This document shows positions 7,014 to 13,703 of a stretch of DNA of 22,534 bases, one piece after another. The notes beneath the pieces were generated by a model. The model did not search any database. It saw only the letters and a program-made list of their open reading frames with translations, and was not told the DNA's origin. This DNA is from an uncultured Ruminococcus sp. (lineage in GTDB: Bacteria > Bacillota > Clostridia > Oscillospirales > Ruminococcaceae), in assembly GCA_910577575.1 (NCBI GenBank), contig CAJTOG010000029.1, forward strand, positions 1 to 22,534. The letters run 5' to 3'. Numbering within the stretch: position 1 is the first letter of the stretch; every line of letters starts with the position of its first letter. The position numbers were made by a program, and so were the translations under genes.

Positions 7014-7082
7014 GTAGTCAGATTAAGGGAAGGAAATTTACAGGCGTTTATCCCGGCGCAATTTTTTTGGAGGTGTGTATAT

Positions 7083-7877
7083 ATGTTAAAAAAGACTAAA
7101 AAAATGTATTCAAAAATAGTCAGTGTTGCAACTGCAATCGCAATGGTATGTACAGTGTCAGTTTTCACAGTTTCAAGTGCATCCGCTATAGAATATGCAT
7201 CCAATGAATTGGCTGAATTTGCAAACAACATGGCTATTCTTGTAAACCAAGAAAGAGAAGCTCTTGGTTTAAGACCGCTTTACGTTGTGCCTTATCTCAA
7301 TGAATGTGCACAGACACGTGCAGAAGAAGCTTCTGTATCTTTCTCACATACTCGTCCTGACGGCTCATATTGTTCGGAAATTATTGATTACAGTTCATTC
7401 CAGTACGGATACTTTGCAGAAAATCTGGCTGCCGGCTCTACGAATTATGAAGACGCTTTTAATCAGTGGAAAAATTCTCCCAAACACTGGTCAGCAATTA
7501 TCAATGAAAATACAACCCATATGGGAATGGGCGTATCATATTCTGAAAACAGTGACTACGGCTGGTACTGGTCACAGATTTTCACGAGTGACCTTAATGG
7601 AGAAATTGAACATGAAGGACAATATCTCCCATCAAGTTATACAATTACTCCTGCCGCCGAAGGCGATGTAAATGGTGATGCTGTAATCAACACTTTTGAT
7701 TATATCACTCTTACAGATTATCTCCGCAAGAAAAATGAAGGAATACCTGTTTATCTGAATGATGCTCAACTTGAAGCTGCCGACTGTTTTAAGGATGGCA
7801 TAATTACAGAATCCGATGCAAAAGTCATGATGAGATATATTCTTGGTGAATACAAGTCTCTTCCATTCATGTTCTGA
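7083..7877 (+). CDS. secreted CAP-domain (SCP/PR-1) protein with C-terminal dockerin, copy 2
   Basis: A 264-residue paralogue of the upstream gene with the same plan: signal peptide to about residue 35 (SSASA-IEY), CAP domain with SHTRPDG, AENLAAG and KHWSAI residues, then a dockerin from about residue 193 (GDVNGDAVINTFDY; second loop ADCFKDGIITESDA). From KK(N/E)EGIPVYL to the C-terminus the two proteins differ at only a couple of residues, while the DNA has many silent changes. This points to an older duplication kept under protein-level selection. The ATG at 7083 follows GGAGGTG (7069-7075), and the GAGGTGTGTAT start region is shared with copy 1. It has its own promoter and terminator, so the pair is not one operon by necessity. 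Confidence 0.92.
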   Translation: MLKKTKKMYSKIVSVATAIAMVCTVSVFTVSSASAIEYASNELAEFANNMAILVNQEREALGLRPLYVVPYLNECAQTRAEEASVSFSHTRPDGSYCSEIIDYSSFQYGYFAENLAAGSTNYEDAFNQWKNSPKHWSAIINENTTHMGMGVSYSENSDYGWYWSQIFTSDLNGEIEHEGQYLPSSYTITPAAEGDVNGDAVINTFDYITLTDYLRKKNEGIPVYLNDAQLEAADCFKDGIITESDAKVMMRYILGEYKSLPFMF

Positions 7878-7897
7878 AAAATATAATCAGTTATCCA

Positions 7898-7929
7898 CAA
7901 AACTCACTCAGTCAACTGAGTGAGTTTTG
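7898..7929 (+). terminator. terminator of the second CAP gene
   Basis: A perfect 14-bp stem, CAAAACTCACTCAG/CTGAGTGAGTTTTG, with loop TCAA, followed by TTATT. It lies 20 bases after the stop codon. Confidence 0.88.
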
Positions 7930-7934
7930 TTATT

Positions 7935-7971
7935 AAAAGACTCCTCTGAATTAAATTTTATCAGAGGAGTC
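7935..7971 (-). terminator. terminator of the nad operon
   Basis: On the minus strand GACTCCTCTGA (7961-7971) pairs with TCAGAGGAGTC (7939-7949), an 11-bp perfect stem, then TTTTAATAA. It is immediately downstream of the nadC stop and convergent with the CAP terminator. Confidence 0.88.
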
Positions 7972-7976
7972 AGCTT

Positions 7977-8819
7977 TTATTTTTTCTTTATTCTCATTGA
8001 TATATCAAAGCATTTAACCGAATGGGTCAATGCACCAAGTGAAATTATATTAACACCTGTTTCTGCAACAGAACGTATATTCTCAGCAGTGATATTTCCG
8101 GAAGCCTCAAGAAGTGCAGAACCGTTTGTAATTTCAACAGCCTTCTTCATTTCATCACAACTCATATTGTCAAGCATAATAATTTCAACCTTATTTTCAA
8201 GTGCCTCTTTCAACTCATCAAGAGTACGCACTTCAACTTCAATTTTAACAGTATGACCTATTTTTTTGCGGAGTTCAGCAACAGCAGCAGTAATTCCGCC
8301 GTATGCATCAATATGATTATCTTTCAGCATCGCTGCATCAGAAAGATTATATCTGTGATTTTTCCCTCCGCCTACTGTAACAGCATATTTCTGTAATGCA
8401 CGCAATCCGGGAAGAGTCTTTCTTGTATCGGTAACAGCCGCAGCAGTGCCTGAAACCAGCTCCACGCATTTATTTGTTGCTGTTGCAATGCCTGACATAT
8501 GCTGTAAAATATTGAGTGCAGTTCTTTCTCCTTTAAGAAGTGTAAGAGTACTGCCGTCCAGTTCAGCAATAATATCGCCTTTCTGTACCTTTGTACCATC
8601 ATTCATAAGGATTCTGAAATCAACATCACCCCCTGAAAGTTCAAACACTCTCTTTGCAATCTCAATTCCGCATACAACACCTGTATCTTTTGCGATATAA
8701 TATGCAGAACTTTTATGCTCCGGCGGAATAAGATTATCAGCGGCAGCATCAATATAATTGATATCTTCCATAAGAGCAGTTTTAATAATATCATCAATAT
8801 AACACTGTAAAAGTTTCAT
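7977..8819 (-). CDS. nadC: nicotinate-nucleotide pyrophosphorylase (quinolinate phosphoribosyltransferase)
   Basis: A 280-residue cytoplasmic enzyme that turns quinolinate and PRPP into nicotinate mononucleotide, releasing CO2 and pyrophosphate. The family length is normal. Visible motifs are TDTRKTLPGLR, GGGKNHRYNLSDAAMLKDNH (phosphoribosyl and quinolinate contacts), EVEVRTLDEL, IIMLDNM and the late LEASGNIT and ISLGALTHS phosphate-binding strands. I use the ATG at 8819, preceded by AAGGTGG; a TTG two codons earlier is less likely. It is the last gene of nadB - unknown - nadC, 30 bases after the unknown gene, and ends at a strong terminator. Quinolinate synthase (nadA) is not in the window and must lie elsewhere or be replaced by quinolinate uptake. 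Confidence 0.96.
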   Translation of the reverse strand: MKLLQCYIDDIIKTALMEDINYIDAAADNLIPPEHKSSAYYIAKDTGVVCGIEIAKRVFELSGGDVDFRILMNDGTKVQKGDIIAELDGSTLTLLKGERTALNILQHMSGIATATNKCVELVSGTAAAVTDTRKTLPGLRALQKYAVTVGGGKNHRYNLSDAAMLKDNHIDAYGGITAAVAELRKKIGHTVKIEVEVRTLDELKEALENKVEIIMLDNMSCDEMKKAVEITNGSALLEASGNITAENIRSVAETGVNIISLGALTHSVKCFDISMRIKKK

Positions 8820-8849
8820 AAACAAACCACCTTTTTAATTAATAATTAT

Positions 8850-9236
8850 TTAAAGATATTCATCAGGGATGTCACATTCACAACCTTCATTGACAATGAC
8901 CGACTTTATTCCCGATACATTGTTGAGCACTTTAAGAATCCCTTTAATTGCAGTTTCTTCATACTCAGGATTTACATTTCCTAAATCAAGATAAATAAAT
9001 ATTTTATCATCATCTACTTTTGTAATATCAAAATAACCAAGATAAATTTCTTTATCATCATAAGGATTGCGAAATTCGTATATCGCCTTATCTATTTCAT
9101 CAAGCTTTTCAGCATTAAGACTGTTTTCAAAGTAAACACTATAATAAAAACATTCACCGTCAAGACCTGCCATATGTGCTTCATAATAAAGTCCGAGTTT
9201 ATCAAATTCAATCATATCATCACACGGATATTTCAT
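8850..9236 (-). CDS. unknown acidic protein inside the nad operon
   Basis: A 128-residue acidic protein with no signal peptide or membrane segment. I do not recognise a family. The sequence has alternating hydrophobic strands (CFYYSVYFEN, IYLGYFDIT, KIFIYLDLG) and ends in a Cys-containing acidic tail (NEGCECDIPDEYL), suggesting a small alpha/beta fold. It begins 24 bases after the nadB stop and ends 30 bases before nadC, on the same strand, with a G-rich ribosome site (GGGGG) before the ATG. It is therefore co-transcribed with NAD biosynthesis. A role as a small partner of NadB or NadC, or an unrelated passenger, cannot be separated from sequence alone. Confidence 0.7.
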   Translation of the reverse strand: MKYPCDDMIEFDKLGLYYEAHMAGLDGECFYYSVYFENSLNAEKLDEIDKAIYEFRNPYDDKEIYLGYFDITKVDDDKIFIYLDLGNVNPEYEETAIKGILKVLNNVSGIKSVIVNEGCECDIPDEYL

Positions 9237-9260
9237 ATTTTACCCCCAACAAATTAATAT

Positions 9261-10718
9261 TTACTGCATAACTTCGCTTAAAATTATATAAGCAACTGTA
9301 ACAATTGATTTTGCAAGAACATAGTCAGCATCAACAAGATATTTACCGCTGAGCAAATCATTTCTTATTTCCTCAATGCGATTAACACCTTCAGCTGCAG
9401 CTTTCTTGTCAGGAATTACAAAATAGCTGTTCTGCATGATTTTTCTTGTTTCTGTACGTATTCCGGCAGGAATATGTTCAGCATCAATATGAGCATCAAA
9501 TTCAGTATCCTCAAAACCATCCGGAACACTTTCAAGCCTTGAAATTATATTTTCAGCAGCACGGCGTGAGAACACAAGAGCTTCAAGAAGAGAATTGCTT
9601 GCAAGTCTATTGCTGCCATGAACTCCGGTATGAGAGCATTCTCCGCATGCATAAAGATTCGGGAGAGTTGTTTCAGAATTCTGGTCAACATCAATACCGC
9701 CCATAAGATAATGCTGGCACGGAAAAATAGGCACCGGCTCTTTTGTAAGGTCATATCCCTGTTCCATAAGATTTCTATAAATCATAGGAAAACGACTTTT
9801 CAGAAATTCACTGTCTTTATAACTTATATCAAGATAAAAATCAGTAGAATTCTGCTTGCGTGATTCAAGTACAATTGCATGAGACACAACATCACGGGGA
9901 GCAAGTTCCAAACGCTTATCATAATTATGCATAAAGCGTTCCTTGTGGCAATTGAGCAAATATGCTCCTTCTCCTCTTACAGCTTCTGAAATCAGGAAAC
10001 ACTCTCTTGTTGCCCTGTTGTTGAAAGCTGTGGGATGAAACTGAACATAGCTCAAATTCTTGATTTTTGCACCCATTTCATAAGCAAAGGTAACTCCGTC
10101 ACCAGTGGCAATAGCTGAATTTGTAGTAAACTGATAAACTCGTCCTATACCACCTGTTGCAAGAATCATAAAGTGACAGTTTGCTGTCATATAATTGTTG
10201 TCAGCATCCTTAAGAAATGCGGAATAGCCTGTAGAAGTTTTTCTGGAAGCACACATGATAGTATTTTCCATTATTGTCACGTTTGAAAGCTGACGCACAT
10301 TTTCAAGCAGAGTTGCGGTAATTTCCTTTCCTGTGGAATCTGCACGGTGGAAAATTCTGTGATGGCTGTGTCCACCTTCAAGAGTACGATGATATGAACC
10401 GTCGGAATTTTTGTCAAATTCTACGCCAAGTTCAATAATACGTTCCAAATCCCGAGCGGCTTCACTTACAAGGGTATGAACAGCTTCAACATTATTTTTG
10501 AAACTTCCTGCAACAAGAGTATCATTCTGGTGGAACTGTATACTATCAGACGGAGAATTATATACTCCTGCAATACCGCCCTGAGCAAGCATGGAATTAC
10601 AGAGAGAAAGCTCACGCTTGCAAAGTATAAGTATTTTCAAATCAGCCGGAAGATTGATTGCAGCATAAAGACCCGCAGCACCACAGCCGGCAATAATAAC
10701 ATCATAATTCATAGACAT
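9261..10718 (-). CDS. nadB: L-aspartate oxidase
   Basis: A 485-residue flavoprotein that oxidises L-aspartate to iminoaspartate, the first step of de novo NAD synthesis. The N-terminus has the FAD-binding GxGxxG (G11, G13, G16). SMLAQGGIAG (42-51), HHRIFHRADSTGKEI (119-133), ATGGIGRVY (187-195), QFHPTA, ISEAVRGEGA and the catalytic-region APRDVVSHAI (R275) follow, as in the succinate dehydrogenase/fumarate reductase flavoprotein family. GSNRLASNSLLEALVF lies near 368-383. It is some 50 residues shorter than many NadB proteins because of a short C-terminal helical domain. I chose the ATG at 10718, just before the FAD strand and after AAGGATG; a frame opening at 10784 would add a hydrophobic extension lying inside the promoter. 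It is the first gene of the operon. Confidence 0.95.
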   Translation of the reverse strand: MSMNYDVIIAGCGAAGLYAAINLPADLKILILCKRELSLCNSMLAQGGIAGVYNSPSDSIQFHQNDTLVAGSFKNNVEAVHTLVSEAARDLERIIELGVEFDKNSDGSYHRTLEGGHSHHRIFHRADSTGKEITATLLENVRQLSNVTIMENTIMCASRKTSTGYSAFLKDADNNYMTANCHFMILATGGIGRVYQFTTNSAIATGDGVTFAYEMGAKIKNLSYVQFHPTAFNNRATRECFLISEAVRGEGAYLLNCHKERFMHNYDKRLELAPRDVVSHAIVLESRKQNSTDFYLDISYKDSEFLKSRFPMIYRNLMEQGYDLTKEPVPIFPCQHYLMGGIDVDQNSETTLPNLYACGECSHTGVHGSNRLASNSLLEALVFSRRAAENIISRLESVPDGFEDTEFDAHIDAEHIPAGIRTETRKIMQNSYFVIPDKKAAAEGVNRIEEIRNDLLSGKYLVDADYVLAKSIVTVAYIILSEVMQ

Positions 10719-10755
10719 AAAAAACACATCCTTTATAAAAATGTATATTAAATAT

Positions 10756-10784
10756 ATTATATCATAAAAAAACCGGTTTGTCAC
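10756..10784 (-). promoter_or_regulatory. promoter of the nad operon, with a palindrome in the spacer
   Basis: On the minus strand the -35 GTGACA (10779-10784), a 17-base spacer and a perfect TATAAT (10756-10761) with upstream TGA. The spacer holds the 10-base palindrome AAACCGGTTT, a possible operator. Transcription starts about 30 bases before the nadB start. Confidence 0.8.
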
Positions 10785-10894
10785 TATATTTTTACCAATT
10801 TATTATGAATTACAATAAAATATATATAAAATTATATATTTTGTCAATTAATAAAAACATTCTAAAAAATGAATGTATATTTTTTGCTTTATGA

Positions 10895-10944
10895 TTAGCA
10901 CTCCGTCTCTATCAGTGTTAGCACTCTAACAAAGAGAGTGCTAA
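10895..10944 (+). promoter_or_regulatory. CIRCE operator (perfect) plus overlapping degenerate CIRCE upstream of hsp20
   Basis: TTAGCACTC-N9-GAGTGCTAA is perfect at 10918-10944. A second TTAGCACTC at 10895-10903 is followed, again after 9 bases, by CAGTGTTAG (6 of 9 matches to the right arm), which overlaps the left arm of the perfect site by 4 bases. CIRCE is the binding site of the HrcA repressor, so the Hsp20 gene downstream should be heat-inducible together with groESL. Confidence 0.92.
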
Positions 10945-10996
10945 TTTCATCCGGTTTTCACAGAATCATAATTTTCCTGTCATAAATGAGGGGTAA

Positions 10997-11002
10997 TATA
11001 AT
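10997..11002 (+). promoter_or_regulatory. candidate -10 element for hsp20
   Basis: TATAAT on the plus strand, with a weak -35 (TTCCTG at 17 bases). An alternative -10, TATGAT at 10890-10895, abuts CIRCE as in groES but also lacks a good -35. The real start site is not decided by the sequence. Confidence 0.3.
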
Positions 11003-11105
11003 AATCAGAAAAACGAAAGGGATGATTCCGATGGGTCATGTATATTATTCATAAAAATACATAAACTAAAATCACATAACTTTTTATTTTCAGGAGGAAT
11101 TTATT

Positions 11106-11534
11106 ATGATGTATGGTATGACACCCTTTACAAGAAACGCTTTCAGTCTTTTTAATGCTCTCGATGAACTTGACAAGGATTTTTTCAGCGGAAGCATGAC
11201 TGTTAATACTTGCAGAACTGATATTAAAGATGCAGGCGATAAATATATTATGGAGTCAGAACTTCCGGGCTTTGAAAAAGAAGACATCAAGCTTGATATC
11301 AACGGTGATTACCTTGTAATCTCTGCTGAACGCAAAACCGAAAAGGACGATAGCGATGAAAACGGTAAATATATCCGCCGTGAACGCACCTATGGCACAT
11401 ATAAACGCAGTTTCGGAATTTCCGATGTAAATTCAGAAGAAATTTCTGCTGAATACAAAAACGGTATTCTCACAATCAGTCTTCCCAAAAAGAAACCGGA
11501 AGAACCCGTTTCAAGAAGTCTTGAAATCAAATAA
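11106..11534 (+). CDS. Hsp20 / small heat-shock protein (alpha-crystallin domain)
   Basis: A 142-residue ATP-independent holding chaperone. Residues about 38-135 form the alpha-crystallin domain: DIKDAGDKYIMESELPGFEKEDI, then INGDYLVISAERK, the YIRRERTYGTYKRSF strand and the signature NGILTISLPKK. The tail SRSLEIK has an I/L-x-I-like anchor (LEI). The start is the first of two adjacent ATGs, 8 bases after AGGAGG (11092-11097). The gene is monocistronic between a CIRCE-bearing upstream region and a hairpin terminator. Upstream CIRCE sites indicate HrcA control. Length is typical of bacterial Hsp20. Confidence 0.95.
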   Translation: MMYGMTPFTRNAFSLFNALDELDKDFFSGSMTVNTCRTDIKDAGDKYIMESELPGFEKEDIKLDINGDYLVISAERKTEKDDSDENGKYIRRERTYGTYKRSFGISDVNSEEISAEYKNGILTISLPKKKPEEPVSRSLEIK

Positions 11535-11549
11535 ACAAACACATAAATT

Positions 11550-11582
11550 AAAGCAGCCCATTTTTCAGGACTGCTTTTTTCA
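11550..11582 (+). terminator. terminator of hsp20
   Basis: AAAGCAG...CTGCTTT with inner CC/GG pairs forms the stem, and TTTTTTC follows on the plus strand. It sits 15 bases after the hsp20 stop and just beyond the ybaK stop, so it may serve both convergent genes; the T-run is better for hsp20. Confidence 0.85.
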
Positions 11583-12059
11583 TTGATGAACTATATCATC
11601 AAATTTACCGTTTACCGCATTAATAAGTTTCTCAGGAGAAAGTCTTATCTGTGTACCGATACGTCCTCCGCTTATATAAAAAAGTTCAAGTTTTTCGGCA
11701 GAATTATGGATTACAGTCATAAACTGCTTTTTCATACCTATCGGAGTACATCCGCCACGTACATATCCTGTAACTTTGGTTATATCTTTTACATGAATCA
11801 TTTCAATCGATTTTTCCCCGACGCTTTTTGCTGCCTTTTTCAAATCAAGCTCCATTGCAACCGGAAGCAGAAAACAATAATAATTGCCTGATTTGCCATA
11901 TACAACAAGGGTCTTAAAAGTTTCATCAAGCGGCTGATTCAGCTTTTCAGCAACATCAATACCATCAATAAATTCATCGCACTTATAAGTATGAACAGTA
12001 TACTCTATTCTGCATTTATCCAGAAACCGCATAGCATTTGTTTTCAGTTCCTTAGCCAT
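11580..12059 (-). CDS. ybaK: Cys-tRNA(Pro)/Cys-tRNA(Cys) deacylase, YbaK/EbsC family
   Basis: A 159-residue trans-editing protein of the YbaK/ProRS-INS superfamily, which hydrolyses cysteine wrongly attached to tRNA-Pro. Matching features are the N-terminal TNAMRFLDKCRIEYTVH, the strand FKTLVVYGKSGNYYCFLLPV, KAAKSVGEKSIEM, VTGYVRGGCTPIGMKK (the conserved glycine-rich substrate loop with the GxxxPxG-like GGCTPIG) and ISGGRIGTQIRLSPEKL. The length is typical. I use the ATG at 12059: its first bases ATGGCTAA contain the stop of queH, so the genes overlap by 8 bases and are translationally coupled. A GTG two codons earlier is possible. It is the last gene of ricT-queH-ybaK; the shared theme is tRNA quality and modification. 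Confidence 0.93.
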   Translation of the reverse strand: MAKELKTNAMRFLDKCRIEYTVHTYKCDEFIDGIDVAEKLNQPLDETFKTLVVYGKSGNYYCFLLPVAMELDLKKAAKSVGEKSIEMIHVKDITKVTGYVRGGCTPIGMKKQFMTVIHNSAEKLELFYISGGRIGTQIRLSPEKLINAVNGKFDDIVHQ

Positions 12060-12669
12060 TTTCACTCATCCTTTTACTATAGATACATCCGCAGTAATTC
12101 TGTCTGTACAGATTATATTCTCTTGAAAGTTCTATGGAATGCTTATAACCATCATGCTTTTTGAAATCTGAAAAAAGATATTTTATATTCAGTTCGTCAG
12201 AAATTCTTTCACCGCACTGATTTATAAAATCACAGTCTTTATGCGGACTTATGGTAAGCGTTGTAGTAAAATAATCTGAACTCATTTTCTTTGCAAGCTC
12301 CCCTGTTTTCCTGAGACGATACTCAATACACCGCCGACATCTCTCTCCACGCTCCGGAAGATTTTCAAAGCCCCTTGCAAGCTTATAAAAAGGCTCAGAA
12401 TTATAATCCTCATCAATTATATTTACTGACAGCTTCATTTCAGATACAAGTCTTTTAAGTTCATTTTTGCGGTATTCATATTCTTCCTCGGGTGCTATAT
12501 TCGGATTACAGAAATAAAGAGTAATATTAAAATAATCATACAGATAAAGAATAGTATGACTGGAACAGGGAGCACAGCAGGCATGGAGCAGTAAATCTGA
12601 CTTCTTACCTGATTTTTCAATTTCTTTCAGTTTTTCATCAAGAATACGGCCATAATTTATTTTCTGCAT
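12052..12669 (-). CDS. queH: epoxyqueuosine reductase QueH
   Basis: A 205-residue enzyme (old name DUF208) that reduces epoxyqueuosine to queuosine at position 34 of tRNAs with GUN anticodons. The family hallmarks are present: LLLHACCAPCSS (C31, C32, C35), GERCRRCIEYRL (C111, C114), TTTLTISPHKD and the C-terminal YRQNYCGCIYS (C193, C195). These cysteines bind the iron-sulfur cluster and an associated metal. The start ATG overlaps the ricT stop by one base (TAATG), and its own stop lies within the ybaK start region, so the three genes form one coupled unit. Of the four tRNAs in the window, tRNA-Asp(GTC) is a queuosine-type tRNA. No other queuosine genes are in view. Confidence 0.95.
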   Translation of the reverse strand: MQKINYGRILDEKLKEIEKSGKKSDLLLHACCAPCSSHTILYLYDYFNITLYFCNPNIAPEEEYEYRKNELKRLVSEMKLSVNIIDEDYNSEPFYKLARGFENLPERGERCRRCIEYRLRKTGELAKKMSSDYFTTTLTISPHKDCDFINQCGERISDELNIKYLFSDFKKHDGYKHSIELSREYNLYRQNYCGCIYSKRMSENG

Positions 12670-13535
12670 TACTTTCCCTCAAGCTTTTTCAATGCACGTA
12701 TTTCATCTTTGCTCATTTTTATCTCAGCGTCCCTGAGAAGCTTTACTTCCACTCTGTCCAAAACTACGGGAACTTCAGACTTTTCAGTTTTGACCCTCAG
12801 CTTGCCTGTAATAAGATTTGAATCAATCACTTTGCCCTTTTCGCCATTCGGAGTAACGATAATTGCACCAACCTTGGGAGTGATTTTCAAAAGGCTCTCA
12901 TAAGCAGGCTGTTCATTTTTAAGACAGCACATAAGCCTTCCGCAAGTCCCTGAAATTTTAGTCGGATTCAATGAAAGCCCCTGCTCCTTAGCCATTTTTA
13001 TTGAAACAGGATTGAAGTCTCCCATATATGATTTACAACAAAATTCTCTTCCGCATATTCCAAGTCCGCCCAAAACCTTTGCTTCATCACGCACACCGAT
13101 TTGTCTTAATTCAATGCGGGTACGAAAAATTGCAGCCAAATCCTTCACAAGTTCCCTGAAATCTATTCTTGTTTCAGCAGTAAAATAAAAAAGAAGCTTA
13201 TTATTGTCAAATGTGCATTCAACATCAATCAGATTCATTTTAAGATTACGCAGAGCAATTTTTTCCTGACACACCTTAAAAGCTTCTTTTTCTTTTTGTC
13301 TATTTTTTTCAAGTATAGATAAATCTTCTTCAGATGCCTTTCTCATTACAGACTTGAGTGCAGACGGAATTTCAATATCTGCCATTTCTCTGTTTGCAAT
13401 AACCACTTCTCCGCATTCAATTCCCCTTACAGTTTCAACAACAGCAAAGTCACCAATTTCAAAATCAAGATTATCAGGTGAAAAATAATAAACCTTTCCG
13501 CCTTTTTTAAATCTTATACCAACTATTTCCTTCAT
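12669..13535 (-). CDS. ricT: RicT/YaaT, PSP1-domain iron-sulfur protein
   Basis: A 288-residue protein of the PSP1 C-terminal-domain family, corresponding to Bacillus YaaT (RicT), a part of the Y-complex (RicA, RicF, RicT) that affects RNase Y, sporulation and competence. The N-terminal barrel (VGIRFKKGGKVYYF) is followed by the PSP1 core (about 60-150: DVECTFDNNKLLFYFTAETR, FRELVKDLAAIFRTRIELRQIG). A cysteine-rich part has GGLGICGREFCC (C161, C166, C167) and GTCGRLMCCL (C198, C203, C204), candidate 4Fe-4S ligands. The start at 13535 lies 40 bases after a consensus promoter; the ribosome site GAGAGGA is adequate. It is the first gene of ricT-queH-ybaK, next to holB as in Bacillus. RicA and RicF are not in the window. 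Confidence 0.94.
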   Translation of the reverse strand: MKEIVGIRFKKGGKVYYFSPDNLDFEIGDFAVVETVRGIECGEVVIANREMADIEIPSALKSVMRKASEEDLSILEKNRQKEKEAFKVCQEKIALRNLKMNLIDVECTFDNNKLLFYFTAETRIDFRELVKDLAAIFRTRIELRQIGVRDEAKVLGGLGICGREFCCKSYMGDFNPVSIKMAKEQGLSLNPTKISGTCGRLMCCLKNEQPAYESLLKITPKVGAIIVTPNGEKGKVIDSNLITGKLRVKTEKSEVPVVLDRVEVKLLRDAEIKMSKDEIRALKKLEGK

Positions 13536-13570
13536 AGAACAATCCTCTCATACTATAACTATCTTATATT

Positions 13571-13605
13571 ATCTGCATTATAGCAGATATTTTGTCATTT
13601 GTCAA
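13571..13605 (-). promoter_or_regulatory. consensus promoter of ricT-queH-ybaK with inverted repeat around the -10
   Basis: On the minus strand TTGACA (13600-13605), a 17-base spacer ending TGC, and TATAAT (13577-13582). The -10 is flanked exactly by ATCTGC and GCAGAT (13571-13588), a perfect 6-base inverted repeat with the TATAAT as loop. It may be a repressor site. Confidence 0.85.
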
Positions 13606-13703
13606 GCAAGTAATACATTTTGGCACCTTATTGTAAATAAAAAAATAGAGATGAACAAAATGTTACTTAAAAGATTAACTTATACAAAAAGTAATTAAAT
13701 AAA

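Noticed and set aside
10719..10784. Longer start of nadB at 10784
   Set aside because: The extension would lie across the -35/-10 promoter and precede the FAD strand by more than 20 unusual residues.
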